Positions 30,480-41,043 of a DNA stretch of 64,000 nt are shown in pieces (position 1 is the stretch's first letter; every line of letters starts with the position of its first letter). The stretch lies in assembly GCA_025200525.1 (NCBI GenBank), contig CM045763.1:86580131-86644130 (forward strand). Reading direction: 5' to 3'. The stretch comes from Camellia lanceoleosa. Lineage: Eukaryota > Streptophyta > Magnoliopsida > Ericales > Theaceae. A program made the position numbers and the translations under genes. Under the pieces are notes generated by a model. It saw nothing but the letters and a program-made list of their open reading frames with translations. It ran no database searches and was not told where the DNA came from.

Positions 30480-30946
30480 TTGTAGCAGCATGAATGAGAG
30501 GAAGATGGTAAGTTTAGTAACAAGTAGTAGATGTGGTTGTATGCTGTGAGTTGGTGACATAGTGTAGGTATTAGGTGATGAACATGAGTTGGGTCAACTC
30601 ATTGATTTATCATATTGAGAAGATGGCTGAAGGAATGGACGTACCTCGTCCGAGGATTCTCTTCTTAGGAGGTCGGTCTTTTGAACTAGAAGAAGAAAGC
30701 GCAGATCTAATTGGATGTCGGCGTTTGGCGATTGTGGAGCGGGACAGGGTCTTCGTAGAGTGATTGTCCTTTGCGATTATGAGGTATAATGGTGCTGTGA
30801 GAAGTTTCAGCGGGCCTCGCGGGAACTAGGTCGTCTGAAGTACTTAGGTCGTCTGATTGGTAGGTGTCAAAGTGTGGCGGTGTAGATTCGAGGAGAGGAG
30901 GATGACAGGTCATCGGCTCAGATTGTGGCTACGATGGGTAGCAAAT
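30480..30946 (+). mobile_element. LINE 5' portion (ORF1 start), left of the LTR-element insertion
   Basis: The frame at about 30623-30760 encodes MAEGMDVPRPRILFLGGRSF followed by ELEEESADLIGC, typical of the N-terminus of plant L1 ORF1 (gag-like) proteins. A stop follows and the frame is degraded to 30946. The LINE continues at 41044 on the far side of the LTR element: the codons on each side of the CAAAT duplication rejoin into one frame, showing the LTR element inserted into ORF1. The 5' limit at about 30480 is an estimate. Confidence 0.65.
30942..30946. repeat. Target-site duplication CAAAT (left)
   Basis: CAAAT immediately before the LTR at 30947; the identical CAAAT follows the other LTR at 41039-41043. 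A 5-bp duplication is the normal outcome of LTR retrotransposon integration and fixes both element ends. Confidence 0.9.
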
Positions 30947-33366
30947 TGTCACGACCCAAACTCGCCCCTATAGGTTTAGCATCGTAACCGGCCAGTAATC
31001 CTTGGATTACCGAAGGCCTTTGAACAGATTAACATATAATAAGGGGCTGCGGAAGCAATATACAAAAATTATAATTATCCAATAAGCTGTGTTGACTTAC
31101 ATGAAACAGAATATTTTAAAAACTTAATATGCATAACCATAAGTCAACCATACATTATATTATACCACACACATTACAGTATCTTCCGTACAAACAACAT
31201 AATTAAAATAAAGTCTCATGCATATACATAATTAATCAACACTTGAACCCAAGACACTTCGAGAACCTCCACGTGAGGCACAAAGGCTGGCTGACAACAG
31301 AACAAAACTCCAGGCAAAAGCCTTCGGGCTCAAACTCCAGAATGCTCACCTATATACATATATATACAAACAGTGAGCTAAAGCCCAGTGAATAACATTA
31401 AAGTAAAGGGGTTAGTGAACGAATTCCGAACATTTCATATGTATAAAACAGATCATAGCAAAATCATAGTCATCTCATATCATAACATAATAATGGTACA
31501 TCCCATAGAATATATCACATAACGTCTTCCGACTAGAGTAACCGGTCCCAGACACCGATTAAACACATATCACCACAATGAAGTGGCTAACGAGATCTCG
31601 TAAATGTCATGGACCCGCATTTTCATGCCGTCCCCCATGACTTGGGACTATCTATAGATGCCATAATAGATTTCAAATATGGATCTTCGTTACAGAAACA
31701 TATATCATTTCAGAAATCATAGCTTGATATATCACATTTGGAACATAATTTCATATAAACGTATCTTTACGATAACGTTACTCACAGTGGTTCCGTAGAT
31801 GGTCAATCACTCCTCGAGTCTTGACCTACAATCACAAAGGCACATACCACAATGTATCTTATCATTACACATGTACTTGGCCAACACGGCTTAGCTTTCA
31901 TTACGTTGGTTCATGTTCATTCTTATCACAACGTTAGAACACACACACACCCTTGCATTCTCCTAACTTAGCACGTTCATTCATTAGTGTGTTTCTAACC
32001 CATAACCTTATTACTATAGCTCAATTAAGGCTTAGGAATGCCTAAGATGCAATGAGGATGTCAAAACATGCCTTGGAACATTTAGGCAAAATTTCAGAAT
32101 TTCAGGCCCTCGCTCGAGCGTAGGTTTCCTCGCTCGAGCGGACATGTAGAAATGAAACTCCGCTCGAACGTAGACTTCCTTGCTCGAATGGATATACAAA
32201 AATATGGGTGGTCGCTCGAGCGCACATGCCTTCGCTCGAGCAATCTGCAAATGGTGCAAAACTTCTGGGAGCTTGCATTTCACGCTCGAGCGGGATTTTG
32301 GTCGCTCGAGCGGAGTGCACGATCTCAGAGTGGTCACTCGAGCGAGAACTCCTTCGCTCGAGCGAGGTTGCAAAATTTGGAATTTCCAGATTGCACCTCC
32401 AACTTCAAAACTCGAATTTAAACCTCCAAAACACCTCTCTTGGGCCCCAGAACTTGATATAACCCAGAAAACCTGTAGAATATGAAAGTTTAAAGATTAA
32501 TTTATAAAATCATGGCTCAAGATTTGTCAAAAACTCACATTTTCAACTTGAATTTCAAGGAGTAAGACATGCATGTGGATTTCTCTTCCAAATTCTCTTT
32601 CAAAACTTCAAAAACATGGAATTGTCTTACAAAGCTTGATGAAATATGCATGCATGTACCATTCAACCTCCAAAATCAACACAAATGGTGAAACTCATAA
32701 CTAACATGGTGACTTAACACTTACATGAGCATGTATGCATAAATTGTAACCCAATCCTTAAACCCAAGCTTAATGTACATATTTAATCACAAAATCTTCA
32801 TGTTAAATGACCTAGGTTCACAAATTAGGGGTTGAATTCTCACCTAGAGCCTTGAATCTCCCTTGATTTAACACAATCTTGGTGAATTCATGCAAAATCT
32901 CTAACTCTTCTTTGAATTTCTCCTTCCCTCTCCCTAGAATGTTTTCACCAGATTTTGGCACTCAACAAAATGAAGAATGATATGGAGAATGAAATGTCAA
33001 CATGTAAGACTCAAATAAATGGCTCTTGAGTTAATCCACTAGTGGCAATTCGGTAATTATGTGGACTAATGTGATTTAACTTTGTTTAATCTAATTTAAT
33101 CATACCTAATCACATTTTACATAAGTATGCCATAAGGTTCTAAAAATTCCAATTAACACAATGGTATAATTAATTTTGTTTTTGGATGCCGATAAGGCTT
33201 TCAATTTTCATTTTAAACCATTAAACATGGACAGATGATTTAACGGTCAACAGTTAGACGACCAATTATGATGCAAATTACACATTAATCCTGTCATCAA
33301 TCTGATTTACTTAATTAACATCCTTAATTACCGATTAGTAGTTAATTACAGGTCGGGGTTATTACA
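30947..33366 (-). repeat. 3' LTR of the gag-only element
   Basis: 2,420 bp beginning TGTCACGACCCAAAC and ending GGGGTTATTACA on the + strand, aligned end to end with 38619-41038. On the - strand, a TATA-like run lies near 31348-31370, about 400 bp from the LTR's transcriptional end, so most of the LTR would be U3. The palindrome array at 32111-32364 lies in that U3. Confidence 0.92.
32111..32364. repeat. Array of ten CGCTCGAGCG palindromes in the 3' LTR
   Basis: Ten copies of a 10-bp perfect palindrome or single-step variants start at 32111, 32131, 32161, 32181, 32213, 32233, 32283, 32303, 32335 and 32355. They form five pairs, each pair exactly 20 bp start to start; pairs are 50, 52, 70 and 52 bp apart. 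Variants (CGCTCGAACG, TGCTCGAATG, CGCTCGAGCA, CACTCGAGCG) differ only by C-to-T or G-to-A steps, mostly at CpG. Every offset is near a whole number of helical turns. Confidence 0.95.
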
Positions 33367-33367
33367 G

Positions 33368-33379
33368 TCTTCCCCCCTT
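33368..33379 (-). promoter_or_regulatory. Polypurine tract of the LTR element
   Basis: TCTTCCCCCCTT on the + strand, that is AAGGGGGGAAGA on the element's strand, one base from the 3' LTR. This is the expected place and composition for the plus-strand DNA primer. Confidence 0.85.
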
Positions 33380-33815
33380 AAAAGAGTTTGGTCCCCAAAC
33401 TCGAGTTATCTTATATCAAAAACAAACAACTCTAACTCCTAACTTAACAGAAACATAACCGTGCTCACAAATAGGTTCACAACCCAAGACAGAATCACAT
33501 ATCATATATAGAAGTTAGGGTTCATATTAACATAGGGTTTTATACACATTCAGATTTCAGTCTAGAACAGATCTAGATACATGTTCATTTTCACATTCTT
33601 GACCAGATCACACTTGATTGTCACATTTCTTGCTTAAACATACGTAGTGCATTCATTAGCACTAACAGAATAGAACGCATAAGCGTAGCAGAACAGATAC
33701 TGATTCATATACATATTCATAATCATTTGCATATTCAGACTTTGCATATAATCAAACGCGGTACACCCTTTAGTTATCAGATTTATTTGGTCCAGAGACC
33801 CACATACATAGCCAT

Positions 33816-33915
33816 GGTATTGTTGCCCCCAGGCAAGGGCCATCGACCACAGTATTCTTACCCCCGGGCGAGGGCCATCGGCCACGGTATTCTTACCCCC
33901 GGGCGAGGGCCACAT
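33816..33915. repeat. 35-bp tandem repeat in the LTR element
   Basis: Units start at 33816, 33851 and 33886 and read GGTATTCTTACCCCCGGGCG followed by AGGGCCATCGGCCAC. The first unit is the most diverged. Each contains CCCGGG and GGCC and is much richer in G and C than its surroundings. Confidence 0.85.
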
Positions 33916-35148
33916 GAACTAAGGGTGCCACAATACTTTTCAGAAAGTTGAACATTCATTCAGTATGCAACATATAACATTTCAGGAAGCAAAACTTATT
34001 TCAAGACATAGAACATAAATATAGTTGCACACAACTTTACTGCATTATTACACACACTACTCATATCAAACACTTATCGGGGTTATAGATTGCACTGGTC
34101 TCATTTTCATAAGTAATTTCCCTCGTTAAGTTACAGAGATTCGATTTATTCATTATCAAGTCGATCATTCAGTCTTTGTTCAATTCGGTTCCCAATTCAG
34201 TATTTCATCACAGTTAGTCCGGGTCATTCTGAAGTAATCATTCATACACCATTCATCAATCTCAGTTTTCACAGATTCAATCATACTATGTGTCGATACA
34301 GAAGTAGTCATACTGATTACATATACCACCGGACAGTCAGAGTTTACAATCAAACCAATCCGTTGTCAACAAACTTCATTAGTTTTAAAATACAATAACC
34401 CAGAAGTAATCATTCTCTTCGCCAAACAAATTCGAGGTCGTAACGGTAATTTCGGCACAGTTAAACACATGTCATTATACAGTATTCCCATATCTCCCAA
34501 GCATAAGGTACCAGATTTCATAGTCACATAGTCTGCTACTGACGGTTCACATTTTTCCTACACGTTCAGGATCGATTCAAATTTTTTATTCAGTTAATTC
34601 CCTTAGCAGCACAACCTTGTCATTCAGTCATAAGCAATTCACAATCCCCTATAATGTCGTCAAATCAGATAACGGCTTTCAATAAGGGTCTCCTCAGATC
34701 AAATCAATGAAAATTCTACCCGGTCATATCAACTGAAAGTTCTACCCAGTCATATCAAATAAAAGTTCGAAGCGTGAGTCATCAAACAGAAGTTCTATCA
34801 GTCAAACAAAGGTCTCATCAAACTACAGTTCTATCAGATTAGATCAGGTAAAGATTCTTTCCTTATCACTCTCCGACGAGGTACATCAATTCTATAGTTC
34901 ATACTCCATTCGCTTAGGTGTATAGTCAGTAGTTTCACAGTTGTTCTAAGTTTCTCGGTTCTCAAATCACAGCAGAGTTATGTATCACAGTAGTTCATAT
35001 CGAAGAGTTCAGGTCATATACAGTGTTACATTTCCCAAGTAAGTTCACTTGTGGGTGCACAGGTATATAATTGTTCATATCGAAAGTAAACATCATAGTC
35101 AATATAGCGATTTCCCAACTGAGTTCATGTAAGCATAAGGTACACTGA

Positions 35149-35400
35149 GGCTAAGTTTGGCAAGAACTTTTTTTGGGCTTTTTGGCTATTTTAGCCACAA
35201 AAGACAAAATAGGCTTTTTTAGCCACAAAAAACAAAACATCACATCTAACCCATAATCATTACACTCCTCTCTCACAAAAAAACTCAAAAAAGCCAAAAA
35301 GCCAAAAAGCCTTTCCCAAACCAAACTTTTAAGCCCAGGCTAAAAAAGTCAAAAAAGCCAAAAAGCCAAAAAGCCAACCCACTTCCCAAACGGAGGCTGA
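35149..35400. mobile_element. MITE-like insertion inside the LTR element
   Basis: A segment with the two ends GAGGCTAAGTTTGGCAAG and CTTCCCAAACGGAGGCTGAG (roughly inverted) enclosing repeated AAAAAGCC/GGCTTTTT words. The inside is nearly palindromic. Similar starts (AAGGCCAAGTTTGGCAACT) occur near 62952, pointing to a dispersed family. Exact borders are unresolved. Confidence 0.5.
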
Positions 35401-35406
35401 GAGGGT

Positions 35407-36160
35407 AATTTATATGAAAATTGGGTCGAGCTGGGTAAATTGGGCCGAGCTGGATAAATTGGGGCAAGCTAAAGTGATGGGCCAGTTTGGGCTGCACCAC
35501 GGAGGGCTGAGTAAAAAGGCCGTCTAAGTTACTCCGGTCTGAAGAAGTAGCCTTGGTGTTAGACCGGTCACAACCGTGGTAATTAATTCGGTCACATAAG
35601 GCTTATTTCTACTTCGGTTGAGGGATGCGTTGTTCGGTCTTCAGTAATTAGTCCGGTCGTAGCGTATGGAAACCGAGGTGTGCTAAGTCCTTAAGAGGAC
35701 TTAGCTCTGAAGTTAGTTCGGCTCAACTCTCATATAGTTAGCTCGGTCTTAGCATGGGAAAGCCGAGGTAAGAGAATGGAAAGTATGGACCGAACTAACG
35801 TTTACTTCGGTCATATTGGAGTTTGGCCATAGTAAAACCATCTCACTTGGTTCAAGCAGTGAGGGGGGTGTTGAGAGAAGCATTATCTCTCAGGAGTATG
35901 AGTTCTAGGAGGACTCTACATGGAGGAATAAGAGTCCTACTAGGATTATGCCACGCGAAACCTATAAAAAGCTCACCTACATCACCTTTGGGGAGGTAAC
36001 ATAATTTTGTTTTCTGAATACACAGAGCTTTTGTCTATTTGTCAAGCTTTCTGACTTAGGCATCGGAGAGGTTTCCGGCACACACCCGCCGGCTAACTCA
36101 CGTTTGTGTTTTCAGGTGATAAAGCGACGTCGTACGGAGGAACGCAGACTTGATCAACAG
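35407..36160 (+). mobile_element. LTR-like promoter fragment nested in the LTR element
   Basis: This stretch differs in composition from the surrounding internal region and reads like an LTR on the + strand: repeated TTCGGTC/CGGTCTT words, a TATA box CCTATAAAAAGCTC near 35960, then a T-rich stretch and GACTTAGGCATCGGAGAGG and CCGGCACACACCCGCCGG blocks that resemble the R/U5 part of known plant Gypsy LTRs. No coding sequence or paired LTR was found, so it may be a solo LTR. I could not fix a target duplication. Confidence 0.45.
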
Positions 36161-37311
36161 GATTATACGAGAAGGTGTATTTCTTTCCCGTGTACACAAT
36201 AGCAGATCGTTATACAGAAGTTTCAGATTGGTCATATAGTCATTAAAGCATAGGCTCACTAATCTAGTCAACAGTCTAGTCAATGTTCAACAATCACAGT
36301 CCACCATTCAAAGGTCATCAACAAATAATCACATCGATCATTCTGAGCAAAGGTATAGTCATATATGTATATGTCCAGAGTCTAACAACCTTCCCAATAC
36401 AGATGCACGAGTTCTATATACAGATAAACGCAAATAGTTCCTCCAGATATGATAATTAAGGCAACAAGTCATAAGTCTACTCAATCTAGATACAATGTAA
36501 TTAGCCGACATTCTATGCAAAGGTCTAGATATATATATGAGTTCAAACATGTTCCATATACAGTCAATACTAATGTGTCTCCATATTTAGCAGTTCACGT
36601 ATGGTTCAACAGATCAGTTATGATAGTTCATATCAACCAGTAGGTCTCAAAGTGTTCATTAACCACAATTCAATCCCATCAGTTCTAATGGTCTCACAAG
36701 CGAGGACATATATACATATACAGATACGAATCTAAGATCAATTATCATTTAGGCTTTCGTTCACAAATTCATAAACAGAAGTTCATTCTTCCCAACTGAC
36801 ATAGGTTCTCAACTTCAGCAATTCCCTACATGACTGATTCATATATACAATACGAGATCACGGGTCTAATCATTCGATGATGTCAGTCGATACATAACGG
36901 TTCAATTCTAGTCATGGTCATATAGATTTTCTCAAATTATAGTCAATCATAATGTATTCCCATGTTCAATAGTTCTAGCATAGTTCAAAAGGTCACACTT
37001 AACAGTTCATATTAAATTTTCACAATACGGTACAAAGGTTTAACCTGACAAATTCCCACTGTTCACAAGTTCCAATGATTTCCAAAGCACAGGTAATTCG
37101 TTCAGTTCACAAGGTTCAATTATCATGGGTTCAGAATTCTAACAATCCAAATTACTCAATTAACATGTCCACAATCTATATCATATCAAACTAAGAAACA
37201 TATGATTCACACACAAATTCTCATAAAACAATTACACATGGTTAGGGTAATACCTACATTAGGCATTTCAGTGTTCTGAGCATTTTCTGGCACTAGGGTG
37301 TAGATTTAGGC

Positions 37312-38250
37312 TTATTTGTTATTCAGACGAGTTTGCGGGCAAGATTTAGCCAAGTGTCCTTTCTGACCACATCTAAAACAAGCTCCTGACAGACGGCGAC
37401 AAGTGCCCCAATGTTGTTTCCCACATTCTCTACAGACAGGCATATCTTTGTTCACATTACTCCCCTGACTTTCTTTGTTCATAGTTATTGCCCTGAATTT
37501 TTCAGTTGTAGAGGTCATCGAGTTACCAGTCATTTCAACTTTTTGTTTCTTATGTTTCATTCTTTCTAATTCGATTGATTTGGATATTTTCAAAGCTGCT
37601 ATGTTTGCTTCGGACATTAAGGCCTTATCAAGAACATCCACGTATTTTGGTAATTTTAAGATGCCAACTCGATCATACACATCTAAGTCAAGCCCACCTT
37701 CAAATTTCCTAGCCTTTTTGTAGTCGGTGTCAATCATGTGGGGTGCATATCGGGCTAACTCAGTAAATTTCATTTCATATTCGGCCACAGTCATTTTGCC
37801 TTGTTTCAGTTGTATAAATTCGGATACCTTCCTATCCCGGATGCATTGGGAAAAATATTTTTCGAAGAAAATTTCTTTAAATCTATCCCATGTTACACCC
37901 TCATTATCATTTCGCACTAACATCCACCATCTCCTAGCTTCTTCTTTAAGTGTGAATGTTGCCAACAAAACTTTCTCTGCCTCAGTACACGGAAATACCT
38001 CAAATATTTTCTCAGTTTCTAAAACCCAAGCCTCGGCTTTTAACGGTTCAATACCCCCTAGAAATTCCGGTGGTTTCATCTTATTGTATTTATGTGTCAG
38101 TATCATATCATAACTAACTGGTTCAAGTACACATGTTTGCCCTTGTTGTTGTTGTTTCAGATTTTCAGTTAAGGCTCCAACTATTTCCTCTAACCGGCTA
38201 ATTCTAGCATCAGAAGATTCAGATTCGCCTACATTCCTTGTCTTTTCCAT
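37312..38250 (-). CDS. gag: Gag polyprotein of the LTR element (capsid and zinc knuckle)
   Basis: An uninterrupted frame on the element's strand. It is open from 38307, but the Met at 38250 (MEKTRNVGES) is the likely start, giving 312 residues. After a short coiled-coil-like, Gln-rich N-terminus comes a retrotrans_gag domain of Ty3/Gypsy type: MKPPEFLGGIEPLKAEAWVL, then ARRWWMLVRNDNEGVTWDRF and EFIQLKQGKMTVAEYEMKF, TELARYAP. The C-terminus has one CCHC zinc knuckle, CFRCGQKGHLAKSC, for RNA binding. Gag builds the virus-like particle in which reverse transcription occurs. The frame lies about 0.35 kb after the primer-binding site, as expected for a first gene, and stops without running into a protease. 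That it is intact while pol is absent suggests Gag is still useful to the element. Confidence 0.9.
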   Translation of the reverse strand: MEKTRNVGESESSDARISRLEEIVGALTENLKQQQQGQTCVLEPVSYDMILTHKYNKMKPPEFLGGIEPLKAEAWVLETEKIFEVFPCTEAEKVLLATFTLKEEARRWWMLVRNDNEGVTWDRFKEIFFEKYFSQCIRDRKVSEFIQLKQGKMTVAEYEMKFTELARYAPHMIDTDYKKARKFEGGLDLDVYDRVGILKLPKYVDVLDKALMSEANIAALKISKSIELERMKHKKQKVEMTGNSMTSTTEKFRAITMNKESQGSNVNKDMPVCRECGKQHWGTCRRLSGACFRCGQKGHLAKSCPQTRLNNK

Positions 38251-38603
38251 TGATCTACACACAAATAGGGTAACCATTAACAGAGGGAAAGTCCTCACTG
38301 ATTTCACATTTCATTTCATATCAGATGGTTTTACACTGCTAGTTCAATTCAAATACAGTCACATGATTCCTTACTTTCATGTGTTCATGTTCACACAAAT
38401 CCCACATTCGGTATTTGAAATTCTCATGACATGTTATTCCACTTAACTTCTTTGATCATGCACAAATGTTTCATTTCAATTCATTTTCAATAAGGATGTG
38501 TTCATAGTAGTTCATACACTTAAACATGATGATGCAATGCCCCTATTTTCATTTCTAGGACATCATATAGCTCATATGGACTCGTGTATGCGGTATAACT
38601 CGT

Positions 38604-38615
38604 GCTCTGATACCA
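38604..38615 (-). promoter_or_regulatory. Primer-binding site for initiator tRNA-Met
   Basis: The element's strand reads TGGTATCAGAGC, complementary to the 3' end of plant initiator tRNA-Met, three bases inside the 5' LTR. This is the commonest primer site of plant LTR retrotransposons. Confidence 0.95.
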
Positions 38616-38618
38616 CTC

Positions 38619-41038
38619 TGTCACGACCCAAACCCGCCTTTATAGGTTTAGCATCGTAACCGGCTAGTAATCTTTGAATTACCGAAGGCCTCTGAACAGA
38701 TTAACATATAATAAGAGGCTGCGGAAGCAATATACAAAAATTATAATTGTCCAATGAGCTGTGTTGACTTACATGAAACAGAATATTTTAAAAACTTAAT
38801 ATGCATAACCATAAGTCAACCATACATTATATTATACCACACACATTACAGTATCTTCCGTACAGACAACATAATTGAAATAAAGTCCCATGCATAAACA
38901 GAATTAATCAACACTTGAACCCAAGACACTTCGAGAACCTCCACGTGAGGCACAAAGGCTGGCTGACAATAGAACAAAACTCCAGGCAAAAGCCTTTGGG
39001 CTCAAACTCCAGAATGCTCACCTATAGACATATATATACAAACAGTGAGCTAAAGCCCAGTGAATAACATTAAGGTAAAGGGGTTAGTGAACGAATTCCG
39101 AACATTTCATATGTATAAAACAGATCATAGCATAATCATAGTCATCTCATATCAGAACATAATAATGGTACATCCCATAGAACATATCACATAACATCTT
39201 CCGACTAGAGTAACCGGTCCCGAACACCGATTAAACACATATCACCACAATGAAGTGGCTAACGAGATCTCGTAAATGTCATGGACCCGCATTTTCATGC
39301 CGTCCCCCATGACTTGGGACTATTTATGGATGCCATAATAGATTTCAAATATGGATCTTCGTTCACAGAAACATATATCATTTCAGAAATCATAGCTTGA
39401 TATATCACATTTGGAACATAATTTCATATAAACGTATCTTTACGATAACGTTACTCACAGTGGTTCCGTAGATGGTCAATCACTCCTCGAGTCTTGACCT
39501 ACAATCACAAAGGCATATAACACAACATATCTCATCATTACACATGTACTTGGCCAACACGGCTTAACTTTCATTACGTTGGTTCATGTTCATTCTTATT
39601 ACAACGTTAGAACACACACACACCCTTGCATTCTCCTAACTTAGCACGTTCATTCATTAGTGTGTTTCTAACCCATAACCTCATTACTATAGCTCAATTA
39701 AGGCTTAGGAATGCCTAAGATGCAATGAGGATGTCAAAACATGCCTTGGAACACTTAGGCAAAATTTCAGAATTTCAGGCCCTCGCTCGAGCGTAAGTTT
39801 CCTCGCTCGAGCGGACATGCAGAAATGAAACTCTGCTCGAGCGTAGACTTCATCGCTCGAGCGAACATGCAAAAATATGGGTGGTTGCTCGAGCGCACAT
39901 GCCTTCGCTCGAGCGATCTGCAAATGGTGCAAAACTTCTGGGAGCTTGCATTTCACGCTCGAGCAGGATTTTGGTCGCTCGAGCGGAGTGCACGATCTCA
40001 GAGTGGTCGCTCGAGCGAGAACTCCTTCGCTTGAGCGAGGTTACAAAATCTGGAATTTCCAGATTGCACCTCCAACTTCAAAACTCGAATTTAAACCTCC
40101 AAAACACCTCTCTTGGCCCCAGAACTTGATATAACCCAGAAAACCTGTAGAATATGAAAGTTTAAAGATTAATTTATAAAATCATGGCTCAAGGTTTGTC
40201 AAAAACTCACATTTTCAACTTGAATTTCAAGGAGTAAGACATGTATGTGGATTTCTCTTCCAAATTCTCTTTCAAAACTTCAAAAACATGGAATTGTCTT
40301 ACAAAGCTTGATGAAATATGCATGCATGTACCATTCAACCTCCAAAATCAACACAAATGGTGAAACTCATAACTAACATGGTGACTTAACACCTACATGA
40401 GCATGTATGCATAAATTGTAACCCAATCCTTAAACCCAAGCTTAATGTACATATTTAATCACAAAATCTTCATGTTAAATGACCTAGGTTCACAAATTAG
40501 GGGTTGAATTCTCACCTAGAGCCTTGAATCTCCCTTGATTTAACACAATCTTGGTGAATTCATGCAAAATCTCCAACTCTTCTTTGAATTTCTCATTCCC
40601 TCTCTCTAGAATGTTTTCACCAGATTTTGGCACTCAACAAAATGAAGAATGATATGGAGAATGAAATGTCAACATGTAAGACTCAAATAAATGGCTCTTG
40701 AGTTAATCCACTAGTGGTAATTCGGTAATTATGTGGACTAATGTGATTTAACTTTGTTTAATCTAATTTAATCATACCTAATCACATTTTACATAAGTAT
40801 GCCATAAGGTTCTAAAAATTACAATTAACACAATGGTATAATTAATTTTGTTTTCGGATGCCGATAAGGCTTTCAATTTTCATTTTAAACCATTAAACAT
40901 GGACAGATGATTTAACGGTCAACAGTTAGACGACCAATTATGATGCAAATTACACATTAATCCTGTCATCAATATGATTTACTTAATTAACATCCTTAAT
41001 TACTGATTAGTAGCTAATTACGGGTCGGGGTTATTACA
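38619..41038 (-). repeat. 5' LTR of the gag-only element
   Basis: 2,420 bp, the same length as the partner at 30947-33366. It contains the same palindrome array at 39784-40037 and the same TATA-like run near 39015-39040. Differences from the other LTR are mostly transitions, many C/T or G/A. Confidence 0.92.
39784..40037. repeat. Array of ten CGCTCGAGCG palindromes in the 5' LTR
   Basis: Copies start at 39784, 39804, 39834, 39854, 39886, 39906, 39956, 39976, 40008 and 40028, offsets identical to those in the other LTR. Variants here fall at different copies (TGCTCGAGCG at 3 and 5, CGCTCGAGCA at 7, CGCTTGAGCG at 10) but are again only C-to-T or G-to-A steps, so the ancestral array was probably ten perfect palindromes. 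Confidence 0.95.
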
Positions 41039-41043
41039 CAAAT
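41039..41043. repeat. Target-site duplication CAAAT (right)
   Basis: Second copy of the 5-bp duplication made when the LTR element integrated; see 30942-30946. Confidence 0.9.

Larger units (their letters stand above)
33380..37311. other. Internal non-coding region of the LTR element
   Basis: About 3.9 kb with no domain recognised on either strand. It is rich in short words such as CAGTTCATA, TTCTATCAG and TCATATCAA, with many degenerate local repeats (for example 34680-34880). It holds a 35-bp tandem repeat, an inserted MITE-like sequence and an LTR-like promoter fragment, listed separately. No trace of pol was seen. Confidence 0.6.
30947..41038 (-). mobile_element. Complete gag-only LTR retrotransposon, 10.09 kb
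   Basis: The element lies on the - strand. Both LTRs are 2,420 bp, start TG and end CA (30947-33366 is the 3' LTR, 38619-41038 the 5' LTR) and are flanked by CAAAT. The primer-binding site follows the 5' LTR at 38604-38615 and the polypurine tract precedes the 3' LTR at 33368-33379. The 5.25-kb internal region encodes an intact Gag with a zinc knuckle, but no protease, reverse transcriptase, RNase H or integrase was recognised, so it must be mobilised by a relative. This fits large non-autonomous elements of the TR-GAG/LARD kind derived from Ty3/Gypsy. The LTRs are very similar (about ten differences in the first 155 bp, fewer elsewhere), suggesting a moderately young insertion. Confidence 0.92.

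Noticed and set aside
32111..32364. Palindrome array as a CRISPR array
   Set aside because: The repeats are 10 bp, unevenly spaced between pairs, located in a eukaryotic LTR and present in both LTRs. No cas genes are present.
32032..32485. Several Arg/Ser-rich frames on both strands over the LTR (and again at 39705-40134)
   Set aside because: They are created by the CGCTCGAGCG array, which lacks stop codons in most frames. There is no start context or family match.
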